From Kribbella sp. NBC_00382 (GTDB lineage Bacteria > Actinomycetota > Actinomycetes > Propionibacteriales > Kribbellaceae): a stretch of 64,000 nt of DNA. Location: positions 5,394,001 through 5,458,000 of the forward strand of contig NZ_CP107954.1 in NCBI RefSeq assembly GCF_036067295.1, read 5' to 3'. The notes under the pieces were generated by a model that was given only the letters and a program-made list of their open reading frames with translations, had not been told where the DNA came from and searched no databases. The position numbers and the translations under genes are program-made. This document shows positions 41,164 to 49,236 of the stretch, piece after piece (positions within the stretch are counted from its first letter, which is position 1; each line of letters starts with the position of its first letter).

Positions 41164-41718
41164 TCATCCCTCCTGAGGATCGACCGCACCTACCTCTGCC
41201 GCTCTCCGGCGCAGCAGCGCGTACGCGCTGATCACGCAGATGAGCAGGGAATAAACGGCCCAGACGGGTCCGACGTTGCCGAGCTCAGGTCCGTTCCCCC
41301 GGGACCCGAGTACGACCACGGCGGTGACCGCGGCGAGCGCGATCAGTGGGCCGGTCCAGCCCAGCACGCCCATCCGCACCGGCTGCTCGGCCTCGGACAG
41401 TTCGTCCGATTCCGAGGCGGCGGAGATGGCGCGTCCCCGGAGGGACTCGTGCAGGGCCGCGACGCCGCACGCGGCGGCGACGTTCAGGAGCAGCAGGCGG
41501 CCGGCCACCTCGCCGATGACGGCACCACCCGGGCCGACCGTGCCGTACACGACGGCGTACAGGTCGACCGGGACGGTGGCCGCGGTGGCGAGGACGACGA
41601 CGGTCTGGAACAGCCGCGGGCGGCGTACGGAGGTACGCAGCACGCCATGGCTGACCGTCGTGGCGACCACGAGCGCGGTGAAGAAGAGTGCGAAGACGAT
41701 CAGAACGGCAGCGTCCAT
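41164..41718 (-). CDS. Small integral membrane protein of unknown function
   Basis: A 184-residue protein with about five hydrophobic segments: residues 3-22 (AVLIVFALFFTALVVATTV), 37-60, 64-88, 117-137 and 148-167. A polar acidic loop (SAASESDELSEAEQP) divides the segments. No family motif recognised. The ATG at 41718 has only a weak ribosome binding site (TAGGTCCTG). It is preceded by about 345 bases of non-coding sequence with several hairpins, so translation or transcription may be controlled by a structured leader. Convergent with the giant synthase gene. Confidence 0.72.
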   Translation of the reverse strand: MDAAVLIVFALFFTALVVATTVSHGVLRTSVRRPRLFQTVVVLATAATVPVDLYAVVYGTVGPGGAVIGEVAGRLLLLNVAAACGVAALHESLRGRAISAASESDELSEAEQPVRMGVLGWTGPLIALAAVTAVVVLGSRGNGPELGNVGPVWAVYSLLICVISAYALLRRRAAEVGAVDPQEG

Positions 41719-42063
41719 CAGGACCTATCCCTACGGTCGAGCGTTGCCCCGGACAACGCTGGTGGACGTGCGTACATCGGTGCTGCGGTTGCCCGCGAGA
41801 GCGGCGAGGAGTCTCCTCCTCGCCGCTTACGCAAGCGGTCAATCCCTGGCATGCAGGTCCCCCCTGATTGCCCTCGGACGACGTGCCCCCACCCCGTCCA
41901 TCCGTTGCATCGGAGCAGCAGGGGTCACCGTTACAAGGTTTTGGGCAATTGCGTAAAAAATGCGCAAATTTGCTCGGGAGACCCCTTTCCGCACGCCACA
42001 TCTGTGTGTGAGGGGTCGCAGACCGTCAGGAGACGGTTACGGTGGCGCCAACTGCCCGGTGAA
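41719..42063 (-). promoter_or_regulatory. Gene-free leader region with alternative hairpins
   Basis: No gene. On the minus strand, towards the membrane-protein gene, it holds in order: an AT-rich dyad TTGCG/CGCAA (41949-41967); stem CAATC/GATTG enclosing CCTGCATGCCAGG; hairpin CCGCTT/AAGCGG (41823-41838); hairpin with 11-bp arms 41801-41811 and 41816-41826; and hairpin AGCGTTG/CAACGCT (41740-41760). The second and third hairpins share bases 41823-41826 and so exclude each other, as in riboswitches and attenuators. I cannot match it to a known riboswitch. Confidence 0.4.
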
Positions 42064-43011
42064 CTACCTCAGCGCGATCCCCGATGGGGTGGCCGCGGGC
42101 AACAGATCCCAGCCGAGCCGGGCGGCGCCGATCAGGCCGGCGTTGTCGAGCTGGGCCGGCTCGACGGTCAGGTCGGTGACGAAAGGGAGCTGCGCCAGGC
42201 GCTTCACCCAGCGCTGGACCGGGTCGAACAACACCGGTCCCGCCTTGGCCACCCCGCCGCCGATCACGACGGTCGTCAGGTCAACGGTCACAGCGGTGGC
42301 AACGATGCCCGCCGCGAGCGCCTGCGCTCCGTCGTCGAACACCGCCAGGGCGATCTCGTCCCCGGCGGCGGCGTCCGCGGACAGTACCGCCGCGTCCACG
42401 TCCTCGGTACTGCGCCAGCCGCGACGCTTGGCCCGGGCAACCATTCTCGGGCCGCTCGCGTACGTCTCGACGCAACCGTACGACCCGCACGCGCACGCCT
42501 CGCCGTCGAGGTCGACCACGACGTGCCCGAGGTGCGCCGCATTACCGGACTGACCGAGCAGCGGCCGTCCGTCGACCACGATGCCGGCCCCCACGCCGGT
42601 CGAGACGACGATCCCGAGCAGGCTGCCGACATCGCGCCCGGCGCCGGTCCAGAACTCCCCGAGCGCGAAGCAGTGCCCGTCCACGCCCAGCGTCACCGGT
42701 ACGTCGCCGACGAGCGCGCGGACCCGGTCGACCAGGGGGAAGTTCCGCCAGCCGACGATGTTCACCGGCGAGACCAGACCGTGCTTCTGGTCCAGCGGCC
42801 CGGCCGAACCGATGCCGACCGCGGCCGGCTCGGTGTCGCCCTTCACGCGGGTGATCAACTCGCCGAGCGCGGCGAACACCTGGTCGGCGTCGCCGGGCGG
42901 GGTCGCGATCCGGTCCTTGGTGAGGATCTCGCCGTCGGCCGAGACCAGCGCGGCGGCGATCTTGGTGCCGCCGATGTCGATGCCGAGCACCGTCACTGCT
43001 TCGTCGCCCAT
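42064..43011 (-). CDS. ROK-family sugar kinase
   Basis: A 315-residue ROK kinase, probably glucokinase-like. The ATP motif VLGIDIGGTKIAAALV is at the N-terminus, the ROK zinc motif is CACGSYGC (about residues 170-177), and LGVDGHCFALGEF holds the catalytic Asp, although the usual NDAN surroundings are replaced by VDGH. The ATG at 43011 has AGGGGG upstream; the longer frame is unnecessary. It is divergent from a NagZ-type GH3 enzyme, which suggests phosphorylation of a released sugar such as GlcNAc or glucose. Substrate inferred from context only. Confidence 0.88.
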   Translation of the reverse strand: MGDEAVTVLGIDIGGTKIAAALVSADGEILTKDRIATPPGDADQVFAALGELITRVKGDTEPAAVGIGSAGPLDQKHGLVSPVNIVGWRNFPLVDRVRALVGDVPVTLGVDGHCFALGEFWTGAGRDVGSLLGIVVSTGVGAGIVVDGRPLLGQSGNAAHLGHVVVDLDGEACACGSYGCVETYASGPRMVARAKRRGWRSTEDVDAAVLSADAAAGDEIALAVFDDGAQALAAGIVATAVTVDLTTVVIGGGVAKAGPVLFDPVQRWVKRLAQLPFVTDLTVEPAQLDNAGLIGAARLGWDLLPAATPSGIALR

Positions 43012-43264
43012 GGTCCCCCTGTCAGTCACGGTGCGGATGGCGGTCAGGTCGGGAGACAACGTTATCTGTAACCAGCCAATCCGGCGAGAGGTAGCTGGTG
43101 CTAATCATCCATGAACCCGCAGGCCAGCGCTTGAATCAGGCACGGATGAATTCTGACAACGATGGCCTTCCAAGTGCTTCAATCGGCAACAACGAGGGCA
43201 ATCCTTCGCTGTCCGTGACGGGTTCAGGTAGCGATCCGGCCGTCGGCACGAGAGGGTAGGGCGC

Positions 43265-44722
43265 ATGAGTGACCAACTGGACCGCGACGCCGCCGGCGCC
43301 CTCGTCGTCGGCTTCAACGGAACCACCGCCCCCGACGAGCTCCGCCGCGCAGTCGCCGCCGGACTCGGTGCCGTCATCCTGTTCACCCGCAACGTCGAGA
43401 GCGCCGAGCAGGTCGCGGCGCTGACCGCCTCGCTGCGCGCCGAGCGGCCGGACCTGGTGATCGCGATCGACCACGAGGGCGGCGAGTTCAGCCACCTCGC
43501 GCCCGCCAACCCCTGGCCGCTGTCCTCGCCGCGCTCACTCGGCGAGCTCGACGACGTGGACCTGACCCGTTCGGCTGCTCGCGACGCGGCGGCCACCCTC
43601 GCCTCGCTCGGCATCGACCTGATGCTCGCGCCCTCGGTCGACGTGAACAGCAACCCGGCCAACCCGATCATCTCGACCCGCTCGTTCGGTACGACGGCCG
43701 ACGTCGTCTCCCGGCACGGTGTCGCCTTCGTCCAGGGTGTGCACGACGCCGGCATCGCCGCCTGCCCGAAGCATTTCCCCGGCCACGGCGACGTCACCGT
43801 CGACTCCCACCTCGCGCTGCCCCGGGTGGACCGCTCGATCGAGCAGGTGAACGCGGTCGAGCTCGCGCCCTTCAAGGCGACCATCGAGGCCGGCGCGGAC
43901 GTCATCATGAGCGCGCACATCATCTTCTCGGCGTACGACGACCAGCCGGCCACCCTGTCGCGGCGGATCCTGCACGGGTTGCTGCGCGAGGAGCTCGGGT
44001 TCACCGGCGTCATCACCACCGACGCGCTCGAGATGCAGGCGATCACCGCGACCCAGTCGATCGAGGACGCCACGGTCGCCTCGATCCGGGCCGGCGCCGA
44101 CCTGGCGATGATCGCGATCGGCGAGGCGGATTCGCGGGCGCTGACCGCTCGGCTCGTACAGGCGGTCAACGAGGGGACGCTTGACGCTGCTCGTCTGGCG
44201 GACGCTGCTGGGCGGGTACGCGCCTTGGCCGCGACGCTCGCGGCTCGACCTCGCCTGCCAGGGCTGGATGGAGCGCCGACCCGCGAGGTGGCTGCACGCA
44301 CGGTTACGCGGCAAGACTTCCCGGGGCTCGGCGGTTCGCCGTACGTGGTGGATCTGACGCAGGGGCTCCACCCGGCCTGGAACCCGTACTTCAGCGGTCT
44401 GCCTGAGGTGTTCGCGAAGGTCGCGCCGGGCTCGGCAGGCGTAGTACTGCGCGGCGCGGATCCCGCTGCGCTGTCGGAGGCCCAGAATGCGGCTATCGGC
44501 CGGCCGCTGGTGGTCGCAGTACAGGACGCCGTCCGTACGCCGTGGATGCGCGCGGCTCTGCAGGAGTTGCTGGAGAGCCACGAGGGCGATGTCTTCGTAC
44601 TGTGCACCGGCATCCCCGAGGACCGGGCGCTCGTACCGGCGGCCGTCCCCACGGCCGTCACCTACGGCCGCAACCTCGTCGTCCTGGAAGCGGCCGCCCA
44701 GCTCCTCACCCGGGTTCCTTAA
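43265..44722 (+). CDS. nagZ: GH3 beta-N-acetylhexosaminidase, NagZ-like
   Basis: A 485-residue glycoside hydrolase family 3 protein. The catalytic barrel carries LVIAIDHEGGEFSHL, the acid-base loop motif KHFPGHGDV(T)VDSH and the nucleophile Asp in VITTDALEM. The KHFPGHG(D/N)T-type loop marks the NagZ subgroup that removes GlcNAc from muropeptides and chitin fragments. A C-terminal domain of about 130 residues extends beyond the barrel. No signal peptide, so it is cytosolic. It is divergent from a ROK kinase that may act on the released sugar. Confidence 0.9.
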   Translation: MSDQLDRDAAGALVVGFNGTTAPDELRRAVAAGLGAVILFTRNVESAEQVAALTASLRAERPDLVIAIDHEGGEFSHLAPANPWPLSSPRSLGELDDVDLTRSAARDAAATLASLGIDLMLAPSVDVNSNPANPIISTRSFGTTADVVSRHGVAFVQGVHDAGIAACPKHFPGHGDVTVDSHLALPRVDRSIEQVNAVELAPFKATIEAGADVIMSAHIIFSAYDDQPATLSRRILHGLLREELGFTGVITTDALEMQAITATQSIEDATVASIRAGADLAMIAIGEADSRALTARLVQAVNEGTLDAARLADAAGRVRALAATLAARPRLPGLDGAPTREVAARTVTRQDFPGLGGSPYVVDLTQGLHPAWNPYFSGLPEVFAKVAPGSAGVVLRGADPAALSEAQNAAIGRPLVVAVQDAVRTPWMRAALQELLESHEGDVFVLCTGIPEDRALVPAAVPTAVTYGRNLVVLEAAAQLLTRVP

Positions 44723-44779
44723 GAGCTTGATCAATTCGATGGGCTAAGTTCCGGCTACGCAATCGTTTCCAGGTCTAGC

Positions 44780-45361
44780 GTGGCTCGGGTGAACGCTCTC
44801 GACCTGTCGAAGATCACGCTCCGGCCCCTCCAGCAGGGCGACTGGCCACGGATTCACGAGTGGGCCTCGCTGGAGGAGTCGGTCCGGTACCAGCCGTGGG
44901 GTCCGAACACGGAGGCGGAGACGGAGGCCTTCGTCGCGGCCGCGATCGCGTCCGCCCAGGTGGAACCGCGTACCCGATACGCCTGGGGCGCCACCCATCC
45001 GGTGACGGGTGTGCTCGGCATCGGCGAGCTGAACATCCGCCAGGCCGTCTGGAAACGCGGCGAGATCAGCTACGCCGTCCATCCCGACCACTGGGGCCAG
45101 GGCGTCGCCAGCGAGATCGCCCGCATCCTCCTGCACTTCGGTTTCGAGGACCGCCAGCTGGAACGCATCGAAGCCACCTGCGACCCCCGCAACTCTGCCT
45201 CAGCCGCGGTGCTGAAGCGCATAGGCATGACCTACGAGGGCGTCCTCCGCCGCACAGTCCTCATCCGCACGGGTTGGCGAGACTCCAAAATGCACAGCAT
45301 GATCCGCCCCGAGTGGACCCCGCCACCGCCCACCCTGGAGCCCCGCTGGACTCTGGCCTAG
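44780..45361 (+). CDS. GNAT acetyltransferase (RimJ/RimL type)
   Basis: A 193-residue acetyl-CoA-dependent N-acetyltransferase. ITLRPLQQGDWPRIHEW opens the fold, YAVHPDHWGQGVASE is the acetyl-CoA loop, and ERIEATCDPRNSASAAVLKRIG with YEGVLRR are typical of the RimJ/RimL branch. The GTG at 44780 is used; GTG at 44789 is possible. The substrate could be a protein N-terminus or a small amine. The gene ends just before a long palindromic element shared with a convergent ROK regulator. Confidence 0.9.
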   Translation: MARVNALDLSKITLRPLQQGDWPRIHEWASLEESVRYQPWGPNTEAETEAFVAAAIASAQVEPRTRYAWGATHPVTGVLGIGELNIRQAVWKRGEISYAVHPDHWGQGVASEIARILLHFGFEDRQLERIEATCDPRNSASAAVLKRIGMTYEGVLRRTVLIRTGWRDSKMHSMIRPEWTPPPPTLEPRWTLA

Positions 45362-45374
45362 CCGCCAGTCACAT

Positions 45375-45456
45375 CTGGCGACCTTGAACACCATCTGGCG
45401 ACCTTGAACACGTTATTTCTTGTCCGAGGTCACCGCTTGGTGTCCGAGGTCGCCAG
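45375..45456. repeat. Long palindromic element, copy 2 (bidirectional terminator candidate)
   Basis: Arms 45375-45410 and 45421-45456 (36 bases, imperfect) around loop CGTTATTTCT. Each arm holds two copies of a unit like GGCGACCTTGAACA. It shares units, loop type and position between convergent genes with the element at 682-751. Confidence 0.8.
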
Positions 45457-45464
45457 TTGTGTGC

Positions 45465-46661
45465 CTAGCCCCGGCAGTTGAGTTGGAGGTCCAGCGCGTG
45501 TTGCTCGACGTAGTTCAGAGCGTGCCGGACTGCGCCGACCGACACGATCGTGTCGCCGAGTGACGAGACTGCGACCTGCGGTGGGGTAGTGGTGAAGGTT
45601 GCGAGTTGCTTCTCGATCTCTGGGAGCAACGCTTTCGCTGCCGTGGCGACGGCGCCGCCGATAACCACCAGCTCGGGGTTGAAGAGGATGGCCAAAGTCG
45701 CAACCACCCGCGCGGTACGACCGGCGACGTGCTGAAGGATGCTCAGGGCAACCTTGTCGCCATCGGCCGCCGCGGCGAACACCAACTCCGCAGTGACTGG
45801 GGCGCTGCCCCGCAGGCTTGTCTCCACAGCGCGATCGGCGACCGCCTTCGTACCTAGCTCGCGAGCCGTCCGGGCGATACCGGCCGTATCTCCGACGCCC
45901 TCGACGAGTTTGAGATAGACCATTTCGCCAGCCCCGCCGCGACTGCCGTGCAGCAATCGCCCGGAGTCCATCAGCCCGGACCCGAACCGCTCGCCCGCGA
46001 GGAGCACGACCAGATCGTCGACGTCACGGGCCTCACCTCGCCAGTGCTCGCCGAGCGCGGCCAGGTTCGCATCGTTCTCCAGCAGCACCGGCCAGCCGTG
46101 CAGCTCGGTGAGCCGCGTCGTCAGCCCGGCGTCGAAGCGTCGCCAGAACTCGTCGTCGACCAGGATGTTGCCCTCCCGATCGACCGGCGCGGCGACCCCG
46201 ACCCCGGCCGCGAGCACCTCGGCGTCGGTCACCCGGGCCTCGCTGAGCACCTGCAGGATCGCCTCGTTGACGACCTGGGTCTGCTCGGCCGGTGTTTTCA
46301 CGGCCTGGAACGAGCGACCGGTCTTGGCGACGGTCTCACCCCGCAGGTCGGAGAGCAGCACCGTGGTCTTGGATGCGCCGACGTCGATACCGAGCACGTA
46401 CCCGGCCTGGCTGTTGAACTCGAATCGGCGCGAGGGCCGGCCCACCGGCGTACCGGGAGCGTCGTGACCGGGGTCGAGCTCGACCACCCAGCCCATCGCG
46501 ATCAGGTCGTTGCAGACCGCGTGCACGGTGGCGCGGGTCAGGCCGGTGGCCTCGATCAGGCCGGTACCTGTCATCACGCCCGCTGTGGACAGTACGCCGA
46601 GTAACTTGCCGGCATTGACCCTGCGCAGCAGCGGCGGCGTGGCCGCGGCGGTATTCGCCAT
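45465..46661 (-). CDS. ROK-family transcriptional regulator
   Basis: A 398-residue sugar-responsive repressor: N-terminal winged helix (VNAGKLLGVLSTAGVMTGTG, LIEATGLTRATVHAVCNDLI) followed by a ROK sugar-binding domain (VLGIDVGASKTTVLLSD, LLENDANLAALGEHW, SRGGAGEMVYLKL, LVVIGGAV). The ROK zinc Cys cluster is missing, as in many regulators that no longer act as kinases. The start is at 46661. It is divergent from a GH13 alpha-glucosidase, with the palindrome TCTAAATTTAGA between them, so repression of that gene is likely. Confidence 0.92.
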   Translation of the reverse strand: MANTAAATPPLLRRVNAGKLLGVLSTAGVMTGTGLIEATGLTRATVHAVCNDLIAMGWVVELDPGHDAPGTPVGRPSRRFEFNSQAGYVLGIDVGASKTTVLLSDLRGETVAKTGRSFQAVKTPAEQTQVVNEAILQVLSEARVTDAEVLAAGVGVAAPVDREGNILVDDEFWRRFDAGLTTRLTELHGWPVLLENDANLAALGEHWRGEARDVDDLVVLLAGERFGSGLMDSGRLLHGSRGGAGEMVYLKLVEGVGDTAGIARTARELGTKAVADRAVETSLRGSAPVTAELVFAAAADGDKVALSILQHVAGRTARVVATLAILFNPELVVIGGAVATAAKALLPEIEKQLATFTTTPPQVAVSSLGDTIVSVGAVRHALNYVEQHALDLQLNCRG

Positions 46662-46704
46662 ATTCCCTCTTGACCTCCTCGCGAGTACCCGCGCACAATA
46701 CTGC

Positions 46705-46724
46705 AGAATCTAAATTTAGAGTCT
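46705..46724. promoter_or_regulatory. ROK-regulator operator candidate
   Basis: Perfect 12-bp palindrome TCTAAATTTAGA (46709-46720) extended by AGA/TCT beyond one mismatch, in an AT-rich patch between the divergent regulator and glucosidase genes. TATATA follows at about 46724 as a possible -10. Confidence 0.72.
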
Positions 46725-46747
46725 ATATAAACCAGAGTGAGGCGCTC

Positions 46748-48409
46748 TTGACCAGCACCGAGACCCAGGTGATCCGACCCGGTGACCCGACCGATGCCGA
46801 CTGGTGGCGGCAAGCGGTCGTGTACCAGATCTACCCGCGGAGTTTCGCCGACTCCAACGGCGACGGCGTCGGCGATCTGCCGGGCATCATCAGCCGCGTC
46901 CCGTACCTGACCTCGCTCGGCATCGACGCGGTCTGGCTGAGCCCGTTCTACCCGTCCGCGCTCGCCGACGGCGGGTACGACGTGGACGACTACCGCGACG
47001 TCGACCCGCGGCTCGGCACGCTGAGCGACTTCGACGACCTCGTCGCTGCGCTGCACGGGGCGGGGATCAAGCTGATCGTCGACATCGTCCCTAACCACAC
47101 GTCGAACCTGCACGCGTGGTTCCAGGAGGCACTGGCGTCCGGTCCCGGTTCCGCTGCCCGGGATCGGTACATCTTCCGCGACGGCGCGGGTGTGGACGGG
47201 TCCGAGCCGCCTTCGGACTGGGACTCGGTCTTCGGCGGATCGGCCTGGGCGCAGACGCCGGACGGGCAGTGGTACCTGCATCTGTTCGCGGCCGAGCAGC
47301 CCGACCTCAACTGGGACAACGCCGAGGTTCGCGACGACTTCCTCACCACGCTGCGGTTCTGGTCGGACCGTGGGGTGGACGGGTTCCGGGTGGATGTGGC
47401 GCATGCGCTGATCAAGGATCTGACCGAGCCGCTGCCGTCGAAGTCTGTTCTGCCTCGGCAGTCGGAGTCGCTTGGCGCGCACCCGTTGTGGGATCGCGAG
47501 GGCGTGCACGAGATCTACCGCGAGTGGCGCAAGGTGCTGAACTCCTACGACCCGCCGCGGTCGGCGGTCGCGGAGGCGTTCGTACCGGCTGCGCGGCGGG
47601 CACGGTATGCGAGTGCCGACGGGCTCGGGCAGGCGTTCAACTTCGATCTGCTGCAGGCGGACTGGGACTTCGGGCGCTTCCGCCAGGTGATCGAAGAAAA
47701 CCTCGCCCTGGCCGAGGAGAACGGCTCGTCGTCGACCTGGGTCTTCTCCAACCACGACGTAGTCCGCCACGCCACCCGCTACGGACTGCCTCGCGATCCG
47801 GAGGGCTTGTGGCAAGACGGCAAAGCGTGGCTACTGAGTAACGGCACCGAGCCGACCGTCGATGTCGAGCAGGGGTTGAGGCGGGCGAGGGCCGCTGTCC
47901 TCCTCATGCTTGCGCTGCCGGGTTCGGCGTACCTGTACCAAGGTGAGGAACTCGGCTTGCAGGAAGTCGGCGAGCTACCGGCCGCCAGCCTGCAGGACCC
48001 GGCGTACTTCCGCTCCAAGGGCGCCGAGAAGGGCCGCGATGGCTGCCGGGTCCCACTGCCCTGGACGATCGGCGGCCTCTCCTTCGGCTTCGGCTCCGGC
48101 GGCTCCCATCTACTCCAGCCGGCCTGGTTCGGCTCGTACTCGGTAGAAGCCCAAGAGTCCGACCCAACCTCAACCCTCAGCCTCTACCGCAAAGCCCTAG
48201 CCGTCCGCCGAGGCCTGCAAACCACCGCCGGCCTCGAATGGATCGACGGCGTCGAATGGTCCCTCCACTTCACCCGCCCCGGCGGCTGGCAATCAGTAAC
48301 CAACTTCGGCGCCGCCCCCATCGAACTCCCCGAAGGCGCAGTAGTCCTCTCCAGCGCCCCCCTGGACGGCGACAAACTCCCCACCGACACCACCGCCTGG
48401 CTCATCTAA
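46748..48409 (+). CDS. GH13 alpha-glucosidase
   Basis: A 553-residue cytosolic alpha-amylase-family glucosidase. Conserved regions: WWRQAVVYQIYPRSFADSNG, DIVPNHTS, the nucleophile Asp in DGFRVDVAHAL (about residue 220), the acid-base Glu in AVAEAF and FSNHDVVR with the third catalytic residue. Such enzymes cleave maltose, isomaltose or sucrose-type bonds. The TTG at 46748 is chosen: it has GAGG upstream and lies after the operator palindrome and -10-like TATATA, whereas the ATG at 46670 lies before them. Divergent from a ROK regulator, and ended by a strong terminator. Confidence 0.92.
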   Translation: MTSTETQVIRPGDPTDADWWRQAVVYQIYPRSFADSNGDGVGDLPGIISRVPYLTSLGIDAVWLSPFYPSALADGGYDVDDYRDVDPRLGTLSDFDDLVAALHGAGIKLIVDIVPNHTSNLHAWFQEALASGPGSAARDRYIFRDGAGVDGSEPPSDWDSVFGGSAWAQTPDGQWYLHLFAAEQPDLNWDNAEVRDDFLTTLRFWSDRGVDGFRVDVAHALIKDLTEPLPSKSVLPRQSESLGAHPLWDREGVHEIYREWRKVLNSYDPPRSAVAEAFVPAARRARYASADGLGQAFNFDLLQADWDFGRFRQVIEENLALAEENGSSSTWVFSNHDVVRHATRYGLPRDPEGLWQDGKAWLLSNGTEPTVDVEQGLRRARAAVLLMLALPGSAYLYQGEELGLQEVGELPAASLQDPAYFRSKGAEKGRDGCRVPLPWTIGGLSFGFGSGGSHLLQPAWFGSYSVEAQESDPTSTLSLYRKALAVRRGLQTTAGLEWIDGVEWSLHFTRPGGWQSVTNFGAAPIELPEGAVVLSSAPLDGDKLPTDTTAWLI

Positions 48410-48419
48410 CCCACCCCCG

Positions 48420-48450
48420 ACAGACCCTCCGACTTACACGGAGGGTCTGT
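48420..48450 (+). terminator. Terminator after alpha-glucosidase gene
   Basis: ACAGACCCTCCG (48420-48431) pairs with CGGAGGGTCTGT (48439-48450) with a 7-base loop, 10 bases after the stop. Confidence 0.85.
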
Positions 48451-49236
48451 TGCCATAAGCAACAACCAAGAGTGACAGTCAAGAGCGACAGGCAGTCCCT
48501 GCGCCGCTGTGGCTCACGCGGTGCCAGGGTGCGAGGGCGCGCTGGGGACGTGGTGCTGCGAGAGACGTCGCGGTGCTGCCGGCAAGAGCTGAGAGCAAGA
48601 GACAGTCCCCGCGGCCGCTGTGGTTGACGCGGTGCCGGGGTGACAGGTGGAGCTGGGGTCGGAGTGCTGCGGGTGACGACGCCGTGCTGACAGTAAGGGC
48701 AAGAGCTAGGGGCAAGAGCTAGGGGCAAGAGCTAGGGGCAAGGGCTAAGAGCAACGGACGGTCCCCGCTGGCGCTGTGGTTGACGCGGTGCCGGGGTGGC
48801 AGGTGGTGCTGGGCTAGTTGTGGGCAGGTTCGGTAACGACAGGTGCGGTAGTAGCTGTTCGGTTCGCGATGCGAGCAAGGGCCTCGGGACATCCGACCAC
48901 CGCCGAGGCTGAGTCGTGCCCGGGGGATGGCCGGTGTTGGGTCAACTGGGTACTGGTTCGTCAGCGGCGGCTAGGGCACCTACCTGCAGGAGATGCGGGC
49001 AAGCCTCGCCAGTACGGGCTGAGCGCTGCGTGCCTGAGTGGCCGACTTGCACTGCATGGCCTGGGGTGGATTGGTCGCCGGGCGAGCAGCCAAAGCCTGG
49101 CGCTTACGCCGAGCTGCGGTGTATCGGCCCATTCAACCTACAGGTGTTCGGTCGGTTTGAAGTGGTGAGGAATTCACGTTGTGGATAAGGGGATTCCGGC
49201 CCGAAACTGTCGGCGGCCTCGTCTAGCCTTTGGGGT
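48451..49236. other. Gene-free region rich in direct repeats
   Basis: No credible gene: the short open frames lack ribosome binding sites and actinobacterial codon pattern. Three diverged copies of a block of about 40 bases, CGCTGTGG(C/T)T(C/G)ACGCGGTGCC and neighbours, lie at 48494-48531, 48603-48642 and 48760-48798. Between the second and third copies is a short tandem array (48697-48748). The rest, 48800-49236, shows nothing distinct apart from the region upstream of the HNH gene. Confidence 0.7.
48697..48748 (+). repeat. Four tandem copies of a 13-base unit
   Basis: GGGCAAGAGCTAG at 48697, 48710 and 48723, with a fourth variant copy GGGCAAGGGCTAA at 48736. Related AAGAGC words occur upstream at about 48482 and 48588. 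Confidence 0.88.

Noticed and set aside
41719..42063. ydaO-type c-di-AMP riboswitch
   Set aside because: Only the GGGGGGACC word is similar; the conserved GGGGUGAAUC and CAGCUAACC parts are not found, so only a generic structured leader is reported.
43105..44661. A 518-codon minus-strand frame opposite nagZ
   Set aside because: Ser/Arg/Ala-rich shadow; the plus strand shows all GH3 motifs.
48818..49168. 116-codon plus-strand frame before the HNH gene
   Set aside because: No plausible ribosome binding site, Cys/Trp/Arg-rich composition and no recognisable motif.
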